A stretch of 64,000 bases of DNA from Mycolicibacterium phocaicum (GTDB lineage: Bacteria > Actinomycetota > Actinomycetes > Mycobacteriales > Mycobacteriaceae): contig NZ_AP022616.1 of the NCBI RefSeq assembly GCF_010731115.1, forward strand, positions 5,580,001 to 5,644,000, written 5' to 3'. How positions within the stretch are numbered: position 1 is the first letter of the stretch; each line of letters begins with the position of its first letter. Positions 1 to 8,612 of the stretch are shown here, piece by piece. The notes under the pieces were generated by a model. It searched no databases, was not told the DNA's origin, and worked only from the letters and a program-made list of their open reading frames with translations. The translations under genes and the position numbers were made by a program.

Positions 1-1
1 C

Positions 2-235
2 TGGCAGAACGTGTACGTGCCGGCCGCCGAAATCCTGCACGACAAGGGACATTCCACAGGACGGGACCCGGCCCGCAATCTGGCCGCGCACCACCGCAGT
101 ACCTATACATTCCTTGCCGACCGGCATCCGCACTGGTGGCAGGCCCCGCTGCGGTGGACCATCAAGTCGGCGCTGAACGCGCGCGAACGCGCGGTGGTGG
201 GCAATTCCAGGCGTAAGCGCCGTCGGGCGAACTAG
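2..235 (+). CDS. wbbL: Rhamnosyltransferase WbbL, C-terminal end (partial)
   Basis: Only the last 77 codons are present; the reading frame runs off the left edge. The end contains a histidine-rich stretch (HDKGHSTGRD) and a very basic tail (RRKRRR), as I remember for the C-terminus of mycobacterial WbbL. WbbL is the GT2 glycosyltransferase that adds rhamnose to the decaprenyl-diphosphate-GlcNAc linker joining peptidoglycan to arabinogalactan, acting at the cytoplasmic face of the membrane. Position supports the call: in M. tuberculosis wbbL (Rv3265c) is directly followed by manB, as here, with about 38 bp between them. The catalytic GT-A domain lies outside the window, so the identification rests on the tail and on gene order. 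Confidence 0.72.
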   Translation, partial: WQNVYVPAAEILHDKGHSTGRDPARNLAAHHRSTYTFLADRHPHWWQAPLRWTIKSALNARERAVVGNSRRKRRRAN

Positions 236-273
236 GCTACCGGCGATGACCTCGAGGCTTGAAAGGACGCGAG

Positions 274-1362
274 TTGAGTGACGCGGTGAATCCGGTTGAC
301 GTCGACGCGGTCATCCTGGTGGGTGGGCAGGGCACCCGGCTGCGCCCGCTGACCCTCTCGGCGCCCAAGCCGATGCTGCCGACGGCGGGAGTGCCGTTCC
401 TGTCCCACCTGCTCGCCCGGATCGCGGCCGCGGGTATCCGCCATGTGGTGCTGGGTACCTCGTACAAGGCCGAGGTCTTCGAGGCGGAATTCGGCGACGG
501 CTCCAAGCTGGGCCTGGAGATCGAGTACGTGGTCGAGGAGGAGGCCCGGGGCACCGGTGGCGGTATCGCCAACGTGGCGCCCAAGCTGCGCCACCCGACC
601 GCCATGGTGTTCAACGGTGACGTGCTCTCCGGGCTGGATCTCGGTGCGATGGTCGCCAGCCACCGCGAGCGGCAGGCCGACGTCACGCTGCACCTCGTGC
701 GGGTGAGCGACCCGCGCGCGTTCGGTTGTGTGCCAACCGATTCCGAGGGCGTGGTGACGGCGTTCCTGGAGAAGACGCAGGACCCGCCGACCGATCAGAT
801 CAACGCGGGCTGCTATCTGTTCCAGCGTGCGGTGATCGATGAGATCCCCACCGGCCGTGAGGTATCGGTCGAACGCGAGGTGTTCCCGAAGCTGTTGTCC
901 GACGGTTTCAAGGTGTGCGGTTACGTCGACGCCAGCTACTGGCGTGACATGGGCACGCCCGACGACTTCGTCCGTGGCTCAGCGGATCTGGTGCGCGGTA
1001 TCGCACCGTCGCCGGTACTCGACGGGCACCGCGGCGAGAGCCTGGTGCACGAGGGTGCCGCGGTGGCGCCCGGTGCGCTGCTGATCGGCGGGACAGTGGT
1101 GGGCCGCGGCGCGGAGATCGGCGCCGGCGCCCGGCTGGACGGTGCGGTGATCTTCGACGGCGTCAAGATCGAGGCCGGGTCGGTGATCGAGCGGTCCATC
1201 GTCGGGTTCGGCGCCCGGATCGGCCCGCGGGCGCTGATCCGTGACGGCGTCATCGGCGACGGCGCCAACATCGGCGCCCGCTGCGAGCTGCTGCGCGGTG
1301 CGCGGGTGTGGCCGGGGGTCACCATCCCCGACGGCGGTATTCGCTACTCCACGGACGTCTGA
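274..1362 (+). CDS. manB: Mannose-1-phosphate guanylyltransferase (GDP-mannose pyrophosphorylase)
   Basis: This enzyme makes GDP-mannose from GTP and mannose-1-phosphate for mannolipids (PIM, LM, LAM) and glycoproteins. The N-terminus has the nucleotidyltransferase signature GGQGTRLRPLTLSAPKPMLP, followed by the FNGDVLSG sugar-binding segment. The last third is a left-handed beta-helix of hexapeptide repeats (IGGTVVGRGAEIGAG and similar), typical of two-domain pyrophosphorylases. I chose the TTG at 274 because GAAAGGA (261-267) lies seven bases upstream. TTG 259 and GTG 286 are also in frame. It is close to M. tuberculosis Rv3264c from memory and follows wbbL as there. The last 19 bases overlap the convergent NUDIX gene. 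Confidence 0.93.
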   Translation: MSDAVNPVDVDAVILVGGQGTRLRPLTLSAPKPMLPTAGVPFLSHLLARIAAAGIRHVVLGTSYKAEVFEAEFGDGSKLGLEIEYVVEEEARGTGGGIANVAPKLRHPTAMVFNGDVLSGLDLGAMVASHRERQADVTLHLVRVSDPRAFGCVPTDSEGVVTAFLEKTQDPPTDQINAGCYLFQRAVIDEIPTGREVSVEREVFPKLLSDGFKVCGYVDASYWRDMGTPDDFVRGSADLVRGIAPSPVLDGHRGESLVHEGAAVAPGALLIGGTVVGRGAEIGAGARLDGAVIFDGVKIEAGSVIERSIVGFGARIGPRALIRDGVIGDGANIGARCELLRGARVWPGVTIPDGGIRYSTDV

Positions 1363-1889
1363 GCGGCCCGCGCGAGCCGCTGCAGACCCGGGTCCGGGTC
1401 CGGCAGCGCGTCCAGCGGCCACCACTGCAGATCCAGTGACTCATCGCTGCAGTGAATTTCGGCGTCCTGCGGCGCGACAGCCAGATATTGCACGTCGAGA
1501 TGCCGCGTCGGGACGCCCAGCGAGCACGTCAGCGCGTGGACGTGCAACGCCGCGGGCAACTCGGCGATCTGCAGTCCGGTGATGCCGGATTCCTCGGTCG
1601 CCTCGCGTAGTGCCGCGGCGCGGATGTCGGTGTCGACGTCCTCGCAGTGCCCACCCAGCTGCACCCAGCGGCCCAACCGCGGGTGCAGGGTGAGCAACGC
1701 CTTGGTCCGGGTGTGGTCGAGTACGAGCGCCGACGCGGTGATGTGGCCGGGTACGCAGGCGCGCCGGCAGGCGTCGGGGCGGGCCGCGACGAACGCCGCG
1801 ACGGCGTGCCGGAGGGTGTCCTGATCGGCGTCGGGCGCCGGCCAGTCGTGCAGCGCGGTCAACACCGAATCGTGCAGCGAGTCGCTCAT
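1344..1889 (-). CDS. NUDIX hydrolase
   Basis: A 181-aa NUDIX-fold protein. The NUDIX box is visible as GGHCEDV followed by REATEESGI. The spacing is one residue shorter than the classical consensus, as in the GGH-type subgroup of NUDIX proteins. The family hydrolyses nucleoside diphosphates linked to another moiety; the substrate cannot be read from the sequence. The ATG at 1889 overlaps the fbiB stop by four bases, so the gene is probably translationally coupled as the third cistron of fbiA-fbiB. A role in clearing a nucleotide by-product of F420 synthesis (which uses GTP) is possible but only inferred. Its 3' end overlaps the end of convergent manB. Confidence 0.85.
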   Translation of the reverse strand: MSDSLHDSVLTALHDWPAPDADQDTLRHAVAAFVAARPDACRRACVPGHITASALVLDHTRTKALLTLHPRLGRWVQLGGHCEDVDTDIRAAALREATEESGITGLQIAELPAALHVHALTCSLGVPTRHLDVQYLAVAPQDAEIHCSDESLDLQWWPLDALPDPDPGLQRLARAAQTSVE

Positions 1890-3235
1890 CGCCGGATCAG
1901 CAGTTCGTCGGTCGGCACCGGCGGCCGTGGCCGACGGGGCTCATCGCTCTCCGGGAAGTGGCCGATGGCGATGGCGCCCAACGGTTCCCAGTCGGCCGGC
2001 AGCTCGAGCTCGGCGCGCACGATGTCGCCGGCGAAGATCGTCGACCCGATCCAGCAGCTGCCGACGTCGCGCGCCGCCAGGGCCACCAGGAGTCCCTGCA
2101 CGGCCGCGCCAACCGCGACGGTGAACATGGTGTGCTCGGCTTCGGTACGGGCCGCGTCCGGATAGCTGTGTGCGCCATCGGGGACCAGGAACGGGATGAC
2201 GAATTCCGGTGCGTCGTACAGAATCTGGCCGCGGCCCACACGCCGGTCGACGGAGTCGGCGGGCCGCCCATCGGCGGTCAGGTCGGTGCGCCACTTGTCT
2301 TTCATGCGGTCCAGCAAGCGGATTCGGGTGTCGTGGTCCTGCACCCAGACGAACCGGACCGGGCGGGTGTGGTGCGGTGCGGGCGCGGTGAGCGCCTCGG
2401 CCACGGAGTCCTCGATGAGTTCCGGTGCCACGGGCTCGGCGCTGAAGGTGCGCACCGAACGGCGCATCAACTGCGCCTGCCTGCGGCCCAGTGCCAGTGC
2501 TTCCTCGGTGCCCAGCCAGAACAGATCGTCCTGCCCGGCGCGCACCAGGGTCCGGCCGTTCGAGCCGTCGTCGCGCGGTGACAGGCCCCGCACCACGGCG
2601 ACCGGGATGCCGGTCAGCTTGCCCTTGACCAGGTCGGCGGCGGCCGCGATCTCGTCGGCGACGGCCACCTCGGTCACCAGCAGCTCGTTGCCGTGGGTGT
2701 CCTGGACGCCGGAATACCCGTGCAGCACGGCCAGTCCGGCGGCGCCGATGGCGGCATCGATCTGCCCGTTGCGCCAGGCCCGGCCCATGGTGTCGGTGAT
2801 GACGACGGCGACGGTCACGCCGAGCCGCTCGGCCAGGCCGGCCCGCAGCCGCGCCGCGCTGCCGTCGGGGTCGACCGGCAGGAGCGCCAATTCGGTTGTA
2901 CTGACGTTGGATCCGTCGACGCCGGCCGCCGCCTGGACCAGCCCGATGGCGTTCTCGGTGATCAGGGTGCGGCCCTTGCGGGCCAACACGCGCACGGCCT
3001 CGTCGTCGATCAGCCTGCGCCGCAGGGCGTCCCGTTCGTCGGGGTCGGTCGGCGCGGCGACGATCCGGCCCTCGGACTTCGACAGCACCTTGCTGGTGAC
3101 CACCAGCACGTCGTCGTCGCGCAACCAGGGGGCGGCGGCGGCGATGGCGGCGGCCACGTCGTCGCCGGGGCGGAATTCGGGAAGTCCGGGAACCGGAAGG
3201 ATTTCGACGGCGGCCGCGGCGCCATGCTCGGTCAC
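1886..3235 (-). CDS. fbiB: Bifunctional F420 gamma-glutamyl ligase / dehydro-F420 reductase
   Basis: A 449-aa protein, the usual length of mycobacterial FbiB. Residues 1 to about 245 form the CofE-like ligase that adds gamma-linked glutamates to F420-0 using GTP; recognisable pieces are [13 protein letters not shown] and [21 protein letters not shown]. Residues about 260-449 are an FMN nitroreductase-fold domain ([12 protein letters not shown] at its start), which in mycobacteria reduces dehydro-F420-0. The product is the deazaflavin F420, used by many mycobacterial oxidoreductases and needed to activate nitroimidazoles. The start codon overlaps the end of fbiA by four bases and the stop overlaps the NUDIX gene by three to four bases, indicating one operon. 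Confidence 0.96.
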   Translation of the reverse strand: MTEHGAAAAVEILPVPGLPEFRPGDDVAAAIAAAAPWLRDDDVLVVTSKVLSKSEGRIVAAPTDPDERDALRRRLIDDEAVRVLARKGRTLITENAIGLVQAAAGVDGSNVSTTELALLPVDPDGSAARLRAGLAERLGVTVAVVITDTMGRAWRNGQIDAAIGAAGLAVLHGYSGVQDTHGNELLVTEVAVADEIAAAADLVKGKLTGIPVAVVRGLSPRDDGSNGRTLVRAGQDDLFWLGTEEALALGRRQAQLMRRSVRTFSAEPVAPELIEDSVAEALTAPAPHHTRPVRFVWVQDHDTRIRLLDRMKDKWRTDLTADGRPADSVDRRVGRGQILYDAPEFVIPFLVPDGAHSYPDAARTEAEHTMFTVAVGAAVQGLLVALAARDVGSCWIGSTIFAGDIVRAELELPADWEPLGAIAIGHFPESDEPRRPRPPVPTDELLIRR

Positions 3236-4224
3236 AGCTGAATTCCGGCCAGTTCGAGTCCGGCGCGGACCATCTCTGCCGTGGCCGCCGGATCGGTCAT
3301 CAGCAGCGGCACGGCCTTGACGTTGACGCCGTCGATCTCGGCGTGGTCACCCTCGTCGATGAGCCAGCCGTCGAGGATGCCGGTCGCGCTGCGGGCGCCG
3401 TAGTGCGTGCCCACGGCCTCGGAGGTGCTGTCGATGCCGATCACCTTGAGGCAGTCATCGGCCATCCCGCGCAACGGCTTTCCGGCGACGATGGGGGAAT
3501 AGCCGATCACCTGTGCCGGGGTGGACCGCAGCGCGCTGCGCAGGCCGGGCACCGCCAGGATCGCGCCGATGCTGACGACCGGGTTCGAGGGCGCCACCAG
3601 CACGACGTCGGCGCCGGCGATGGCATCGGCGACTCCCGGTGCGGCCTTTGCCTTCTCGGTGCCGATGAACGCGAAGCTGTGGGTGGGGATTTGGGCGCGG
3701 TAGCGCACCCACCATTCCTGGAAGTGGATGGCGCGCTGATCGCCCGATTCGGGATCGGTTACCACCACGTGGGTTTCGCTGCGTTCGTCACTGGCGGGCA
3801 GCAGCCGGGCGCCGGGCTGCCAGCGGTCACACAACGCCTCGGTCACCTGGGACAGCGGGTAGCCGGCCCGCAGCATCTGGCTGCGCACCAGGTGCGTGGC
3901 CAGGTCGCGGTCGCCGAGTCCGAACCAGTCCGGTTGCACGCCGTACGCCGCGAGCTCTTCCTTGGCATGCCAGGTCTCGTCGCGGTGTCCCCAGCCGCGT
4001 TCGGGGTCGATGCCGCCGCCGAGGGTGTACATGCAGGTGTCGAGGTCGGGGCAGATGCGGACGCCGAACATCCAGGCGTCGTCACCGACGTTGACGATCG
4101 CGGTGAGCTCGTGCGGCGAGGGGTCCGCACCGGGTTCGGCGAATTGACCCAACCCCAGCAGTTTCTGGACGCCGAGCAGAAACCGAGCGCCGCCGACGCC
4201 ACCGACCAGAACCGTCACCTTCAC
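3232..4224 (-). CDS. fbiA: F420 biosynthesis transferase (phosphoenolpyruvyl/2-phospholactate transferase)
   Basis: A 330-aa CofD/FbiA family protein. It joins Fo (the deazaflavin chromophore) to the PEP-derived guanylyl intermediate made by FbiD, giving dehydro-F420-0 in mycobacteria. The N-terminal [10 protein letters not shown] nucleotide-binding loop, the [15 protein letters not shown] segment (here [11 protein letters not shown]) and the [10 protein letters not shown] motif are all present. The ATG at 4224 is the natural start because the conserved motif begins at residue 7. It is the first gene of fbiA-fbiB-NUDIX and is transcribed divergently from whiB2 across a roughly 410-bp spacer. 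Confidence 0.96.
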   Translation of the reverse strand: MKVTVLVGGVGGARFLLGVQKLLGLGQFAEPGADPSPHELTAIVNVGDDAWMFGVRICPDLDTCMYTLGGGIDPERGWGHRDETWHAKEELAAYGVQPDWFGLGDRDLATHLVRSQMLRAGYPLSQVTEALCDRWQPGARLLPASDERSETHVVVTDPESGDQRAIHFQEWWVRYRAQIPTHSFAFIGTEKAKAAPGVADAIAGADVVLVAPSNPVVSIGAILAVPGLRSALRSTPAQVIGYSPIVAGKPLRGMADDCLKVIGIDSTSEAVGTHYGARSATGILDGWLIDEGDHAEIDGVNVKAVPLLMTDPAATAEMVRAGLELAGIQL

Positions 4225-4634
4225 GTCGACTCACCCTAGGCGATGACGCGCGGGCGGAATGACGCGCCCGGACGGCAATTTGGCGCGCAGCAAACTTAAA
4301 ACCTCAGTATTCACTTGAGTAACAGCCGCATCAGTTATCGCCATTTCCAACTACGTTGTGCGGCAGCGTGTTATTGGTCACTATCGCGACACGCCGCGGT
4401 AACGACGCGCCGTAATCAGGTCACAAGATGGTAGGAAATGCGCTTCATCCGCTTGACCGTGGCAGCTAACCCGTGTGTAATCACAACAGTGTCATTCCCG
4501 GTTTGTTTACCGGTTCCGGTGCGGCAGACCGAGATTCGACCGTTTGTTCGAATATTGTTCGCCACTCACGGCACGCAGGGCAAGTAGTTGGACTCCGTTT
4601 TGAGAACTACGTAAAGCAGGGGAGGAGGCGGCAA
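4225..4634. other. Divergent spacer between fbiA and whiB2
   Basis: A 410-bp stretch with no convincing separate gene. It must hold both divergent promoters. The whiB2 reading frame stays open upstream to a GTG at 4473, but the very strong Shine-Dalgarno block at 4619-4629 points to translation from 4635, so much of this is probably a long whiB2 leader. It contains a LexA-like box at 4536-4551 and a short imperfect palindrome TGTGTAATCACA near 4472-4483, whose half-sites are too close together for a CRP site. Base composition is visibly less GC-rich than the genes. Confidence 0.6.
4536..4551. promoter_or_regulatory. LexA (SOS) box candidate upstream of whiB2
   Basis: The sequence TCGACCGTTTGTTCGA matches the mycobacterial SOS box TCGAAC-N4-GTTCGA at 11 of 12 specified positions. 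It lies about 85 bp upstream of the whiB2 ATG. A second, imperfect half-site arrangement (TCGAATATTGTTCGC) overlaps it on the right with three-base spacing. If functional it would place the division regulator WhiB2 under DNA-damage control. Confidence 0.5.
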
Positions 4635-5024
4635 ATGTCTTACGAACACGCAGATTTCGATCACGTGGTGCAATTCGACGGGCGGATGCTCGGCTCTGTT
4701 GGGACCGCACCGCACACGAACACCGGACCCGTTCAGCACGTCGTCGCCGGACGGCCGCAGCTGAGTCTGGTGCCCGATCACATCGACAACGAACCCGAGC
4801 TCACGGAAGACCAGTGGCAGGAGCGTGCCCTGTGCGCGCAAACCGACCCCGAGGCATTCTTCCCTGAGAAGGGTGGCTCGACCCGTGAAGCCAAGCGCAT
4901 CTGCCAGGGCTGCGAGGTGCGCGACGCGTGCCTCGAGTACGCCTTGGCGCACGACGAGCGCTTCGGCATCTGGGGCGGTCTGTCGGAGCGCGAGCGCCGG
5001 CGGATCAAGCGCGGCGTCATCTGA
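4635..5024 (+). CDS. whiB2: WhiB-family iron-sulfur regulator WhiB2 (WhmD)
   Basis: A 129-aa WhiB protein. Four cysteines at 67, 90, 93 and 99 (C...CxxC...C) are positioned to hold a [4Fe-4S] cluster; the GIWGG turn is at 111-115 and a basic C-terminal tail (RRRIKRG) serves DNA binding. The C-terminal half is nearly identical, from memory, to WhmD of M. smegmatis, which is needed for septation and cell division. The ATG at 4635 has a strong ribosome site, GGGGAGGAGG, just upstream. Longer versions from 4473 are possible in principle but lack a comparable ribosome site. The long leader and LexA-like box suggest complex control. Confidence 0.95.
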   Translation: MSYEHADFDHVVQFDGRMLGSVGTAPHTNTGPVQHVVAGRPQLSLVPDHIDNEPELTEDQWQERALCAQTDPEAFFPEKGGSTREAKRICQGCEVRDACLEYALAHDERFGIWGGLSERERRRIKRGVI

Positions 5025-5047
5025 CACACCGCGGGTAGATCGACCGA

Positions 5048-5503
5048 CTAGTCGTCAAGGATGGTCGGGTCGATCACCGACGGTTCAACGCCGAGATAAG
5101 TGGCTACCTGCGCCACGAGAATTTCGTGCAGAAGGTCGGCGAGGTCAACGGAGTCCTTCGCCCGCCGTTCAATGGGCTTGCGGAACAAGACGATTCGCGC
5201 CCGTGTCGAATTACCCCGAACGTCCACGCCGGCCGGGATGAGCCGCGCCAGCGCCACCGGCCCGTCGGCGATCACCTCGGGCGGCCACTGGATGGCATCG
5301 GGATCCTTGGGGGAGATCCGCGGAATCTCGTCGACGGCGACGTCGAGTCCGGACACCCGATTGCGCCACCGTCGCTCGATGGGTTCGTAGGCCTCGAGGA
5401 CCGCCATGTCGAATCGCTCGGCGCGACTGCGCCATCCGGGAACGGTCGGGGGGAGTAGCGGGCCGCGCATGCCGCGACGGCGGCGCACACGCGAGTGGGC
5501 CAT
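5048..5503 (-). CDS. Zincin-like metallopeptidase-family protein (degenerate)
   Basis: A 151-aa homologue of the conserved actinobacterial protein encoded beside whiB2 (Rv3259 in M. tuberculosis). The family belongs to minimal zincins (zincin_1), where catalysis needs an HExxH motif. Here the corresponding helix reads HEILVAQVATYLGV: His-Glu is kept but the second histidine is missing, so zinc proteolysis is doubtful. The N-terminus is very basic (RVRRRRGMRG), which might bind nucleic acid. It is convergent with whiB2 and divergent from the DUF3499 gene. Cellular role is unknown. Confidence 0.8.
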   Translation of the reverse strand: MAHSRVRRRRGMRGPLLPPTVPGWRSRAERFDMAVLEAYEPIERRWRNRVSGLDVAVDEIPRISPKDPDAIQWPPEVIADGPVALARLIPAGVDVRGNSTRARIVLFRKPIERRAKDSVDLADLLHEILVAQVATYLGVEPSVIDPTILDD

Positions 5504-5589
5504 CGGCCGATAGTAACGGTTGGAGATCGACGTGCCCGCGACGCGCGTGTCCGGCAGTGGGCGCGTCGGCGGCGCGATAATCTCGCCGA

Positions 5590-6021
5590 GTGAATGTTCC
5601 CCGTCGCTGCTGCCGGCCAGGTTGCCCGCACTACGCCGTGGCGACGCTGACGTTTGTCTACTCGGATTCCACGGCAGTCGTAGGTCCGTTGGCCACCGCG
5701 TCGGAGCCGCATTCGTGGGACCTGTGTGTGTCGCACGCCAGTCGCATCACCGCGCCCCGCGGGTGGGAGTTGGTCCGCCACGCCGGTCCGCTGCCCACGC
5801 CCTCTGAGGACGACGACCTCGTCGCGCTCGCCGATGCGGTGCGCGAGGGGCGCGACGCGCCGTCCCGCGGTGGCATCCCAACAGGTTTCACCGATCCGCT
5901 GCCCGGCAGCCACGCCGGCACACCCGGCGGCACCGTCATGGCCCCGCCCGCACCGCGCACGCAGCACAACGGGCGGCGCCGCGGCCATCTCCGGGTGTTG
6001 CCGGATCCGCCTGAGAGTTAG
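5590..6021 (+). CDS. DUF3499 family protein
   Basis: A 143-aa protein matching the conserved actinobacterial DUF3499 family (Rv3258c), always near whiB2 and the phosphomannomutase gene. The start is GTG 5590. The N-terminus has a compact cysteine cluster (RRCCRPGCPHYA) and a later DLCVSHA, which together look like a small metal-binding ribbon followed by a disordered Pro/Gly/Arg tail from about residue 95. It lies divergently from the zincin-like gene and about 118 bp upstream of pmmA, probably in the same transcriptional direction and unit. Function unknown. Confidence 0.85.
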   Translation: MNVPRRCCRPGCPHYAVATLTFVYSDSTAVVGPLATASEPHSWDLCVSHASRITAPRGWELVRHAGPLPTPSEDDDLVALADAVREGRDAPSRGGIPTGFTDPLPGSHAGTPGGTVMAPPAPRTQHNGRRRGHLRVLPDPPES

Positions 6022-6139
6022 CGACACAAGTCCTACCGAACCCCACCGACCGTCCGCGGGCAGATGGGTCAGCCGATAGGCTGACTGTCACAGACCCTCG
6101 GTAATGCAGTGGTCTGCGAACGATGAGATCGGGAGGGCT

Positions 6140-7519
6140 ATGTCTCGGCCTGCTGCCTCTGTACAGCGCGTCATCAAGGCATATGACGTGCGTGGGCTGG
6201 TCGGCGAGGAGATCGACGAGTCGTTCGTCGCCGATGTCGGCGGCGCATTTGCCCGGTTGATGCGCGCCGAGGGCGCCACCCGGGTGGCTGTCGGCTACGA
6301 CATGCGGCCCAGCTCACCGTCATTGGCCACGGCGTTCGCCGCTGGGGTCACCGCGCAGGGTCTGGACGTGGTCCGGATCGGGCTGGCGTCGACCGATCAG
6401 CTCTACTTCGCCTCGGGTCTCCTCGACTGCCCTGGCGCCATGTTCACGGCCAGCCACAACCCGGCCGCCTACAACGGCATCAAGTTGTGCCGGGCGGGCG
6501 CGAAGCCCGTCGGCAAGGAGACCGGTCTGACCGACATCAGCAATGAGGTCATCGACGGCGTGCCCGGTCACGACGGTGCGGCCGGCACGGTCGAGGAGCG
6601 CGACGTGCTCGCCGAGTACGGCACCTTCCTGCGTTCGCTGGTCGATGTGTCGGCGCTGCGTCCGCTGCGGGTCTCGGTCGACGCCGGCAACGGCATGGGC
6701 GGGCACACGACGCCGGCCGTGCTGGGCACCGTCGGGTCGATCACCTTGCTGCCGTTGTACTTCGAGCTCGACGGCACGTTCCCCAACCACGAGGCCAACC
6801 CGCTGGACCCGGCCAACCTGGTGGACCTGCAGAAGCATGTCGTCGAGAACGGCGCCGATATCGGCCTGGCGTTCGACGGCGACGCCGACCGCTGCTTCGT
6901 CGTCGACGAGAAGGGCGACCCCGTGTCGCCGTCGGCGGTGACGGCGCTCGTCGCCGATCGTGAGCTGGCCCGTGAGTCCGGCGCGACCGTCATCCACAAC
7001 CTGATCACCTCGCGCGCGGTGCCCGAGCTGATCGAGGAGCGCGGCGGCACGGCCGTGCGCTCCCGCGTCGGCCACTCGTACATCAAGGCGCTGATGGCCG
7101 AGACCAACGCGATCTTCGGTGGTGAGCATTCGGCGCATTACTACTTCCGCGATTTCTGGGGCGCCGACTCGGGCATGCTCGCCGCGCTGCACGTGCTGGC
7201 CGCGCTCGGGGAACAGGACCGTCCGCTGTCCGAACTGATGGCCAAGTACCAGCGGTACGAGGCGTCCGGCGAGATCAACTTCACCGTCGCCGACGCGCCG
7301 GCGTGCGTGCAGGCGGTCCTCGCGTCGTACGGCAGTGACATCGCCTCGACCGACGAACTCGACGGTGTCACCGTCGACCTCGGCGACGGGCGCTGGTTCA
7401 ACCTGCGCAGCTCCAACACCGAACCGCTGTTGCGGCTCAACGTCGAATCCCGCACCCGCGTGGAAGTCGACCAGATCGTCGAACACATTGCGGCGCAGAT
7501 CAGGGCGTCTGCGCCATGA
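6140..7519 (+). CDS. pmmA: Phosphomannomutase
   Basis: A 459-aa alpha-D-phosphohexomutase interconverting mannose-6-phosphate and mannose-1-phosphate, the step before GDP-mannose synthesis. The phosphoserine loop TASHNP has its serine at residue 105; the metal loop DGDADR and the C-terminal phosphate-binding RSSNTEP are both present. The ATG at 6140 matches the N-terminus of M. tuberculosis Rv3257c (MS-PAA-V-RVIKAYDVRG) and has GGGAGGG just upstream, although the spacing is short; ATG 6104 is an in-frame alternative. It overlaps the next gene by four bases and heads pmmA - SIS-like - manA. Confidence 0.96.
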   Translation: MSRPAASVQRVIKAYDVRGLVGEEIDESFVADVGGAFARLMRAEGATRVAVGYDMRPSSPSLATAFAAGVTAQGLDVVRIGLASTDQLYFASGLLDCPGAMFTASHNPAAYNGIKLCRAGAKPVGKETGLTDISNEVIDGVPGHDGAAGTVEERDVLAEYGTFLRSLVDVSALRPLRVSVDAGNGMGGHTTPAVLGTVGSITLLPLYFELDGTFPNHEANPLDPANLVDLQKHVVENGADIGLAFDGDADRCFVVDEKGDPVSPSAVTALVADRELARESGATVIHNLITSRAVPELIEERGGTAVRSRVGHSYIKALMAETNAIFGGEHSAHYYFRDFWGADSGMLAALHVLAALGEQDRPLSELMAKYQRYEASGEINFTVADAPACVQAVLASYGSDIASTDELDGVTVDLGDGRWFNLRSSNTEPLLRLNVESRTRVEVDQIVEHIAAQIRASAP

Positions 7520-8607
7520 GTGCCGCCCCGGCGACCCTGGACCTCGACGATGTCGAGGGTCTGATCGCGGCCGACCGCGACGGCCTGCTGCGGGCCGCGT
7601 CGATGGCCGGTGCACAGACCCGCGCGGTCGCCGCGGCGCTCACTGAAGGCGAACTCGACGAACTGCGCTCGGATCAACGTCCGCGGACCGTCACCTGGGT
7701 GTGCGGGCGTGGGATGTCGGGAGCTCCCGGCGCGGCGGGGACCGTGCTGGCCGCGGCACTGGGCGCGACGTCGGCGATCCCGCTCGTCGTCACCCCGGAT
7801 GTGCCGCCGTGGATCGGCGCGCTGGACGTCGTGGTTGTGGCCGGGGACGATGCGGCCGACCCGGCTCTGGTGACCGCGGTTGCGACCGGGGTGCGGCGCG
7901 GCGCGCGCGTGATCGTGGTGGCGCCCAACGACGGCCCGCTGCGCGATGCGGCCGCCGGGCGCGCGGTGGTGCTGCCGCCGCGGTTGGGGGTGCCCGACGA
8001 CTTCGGCCTCACCCGCTACCTGGCCGCGGGACTCGCGACGATGATGGTGGTCGACCCGGCATTGCGCATCGACCTGGAGGCCCTGGCCGACGAGTTGGAC
8101 GCCGAGGCCCTGCGCAACAGTGCGGCCCGCGAGATTTTCACCAACCCGGCCAAGAACCTGGCCGAGCGGATGTCCGGCCGGCAGGTGGTGCTTGCCGGTG
8201 AGGGCGCGGCGATGCTGGCGTTGGTCCGCCATGCCGCGACGGTGCTGCTGCGGGTGGCCCATCAGCTCGTGACCGCGACCGGCGGCTCCGACGCCCTGGT
8301 GGCATTGCACGGTGGGCTCGGCCGCGAGACGGTCGAAATGTCTTACGAGGACTCGCTTTTCCACGATCCCGAGATCGACGGGCCGGTACCGGCGCGGGTC
8401 CGCACCGTGGTCCTGTGTGCCGACGAGGAACGTCCCGGCGTGATCGCCCGGATGGACGCGCTCGGTGGGGACGTCGACGTGCTCAGCGCCGACGACGTGC
8501 CCGACGCGGGGCTGCAGGTGCCGGGAAGTCGCTTGGAACAACAGATCGCGATGCTGGCGGTCCGGCTGGAGATGACGGCCGTTTACCTGAAACTGGTTCG
8601 AGGTTAG
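7516..8607 (+). CDS. SIS-domain / TobH-like protein in the mannose operon
   Basis: A 363-aa homologue of Rv3256c. The sequence shows alternating alpha/beta segments (a VTWVCGRGMSGAPGAAG loop, then VVVVAGDDAAD and VIVVAPNDGPL) resembling a sugar-isomerase (SIS) fold. I do not see a complete catalytic motif. Its start overlaps the pmmA stop (ATGA), and only five bases separate it from manA, so it is translated with the phosphomannose enzymes. A role in handling mannose phosphates, as enzyme or regulator, is inferred from context. Annotated relatives are called TobH or phosphosugar-isomerase-like. Confidence 0.75.
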   Translation: MSAAPATLDLDDVEGLIAADRDGLLRAASMAGAQTRAVAAALTEGELDELRSDQRPRTVTWVCGRGMSGAPGAAGTVLAAALGATSAIPLVVTPDVPPWIGALDVVVVAGDDAADPALVTAVATGVRRGARVIVVAPNDGPLRDAAAGRAVVLPPRLGVPDDFGLTRYLAAGLATMMVVDPALRIDLEALADELDAEALRNSAAREIFTNPAKNLAERMSGRQVVLAGEGAAMLALVRHAATVLLRVAHQLVTATGGSDALVALHGGLGRETVEMSYEDSLFHDPEIDGPVPARVRTVVLCADEERPGVIARMDALGGDVDVLSADDVPDAGLQVPGSRLEQQIAMLAVRLEMTAVYLKLVRG

Positions 8608-8612
8608 ACATA

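Noticed and set aside
4472..4483. TGTGTAATCACA as a CRP-type operator before whiB2
   Set aside because: Half-sites are only four bases apart, not the spacing of CRP sites.
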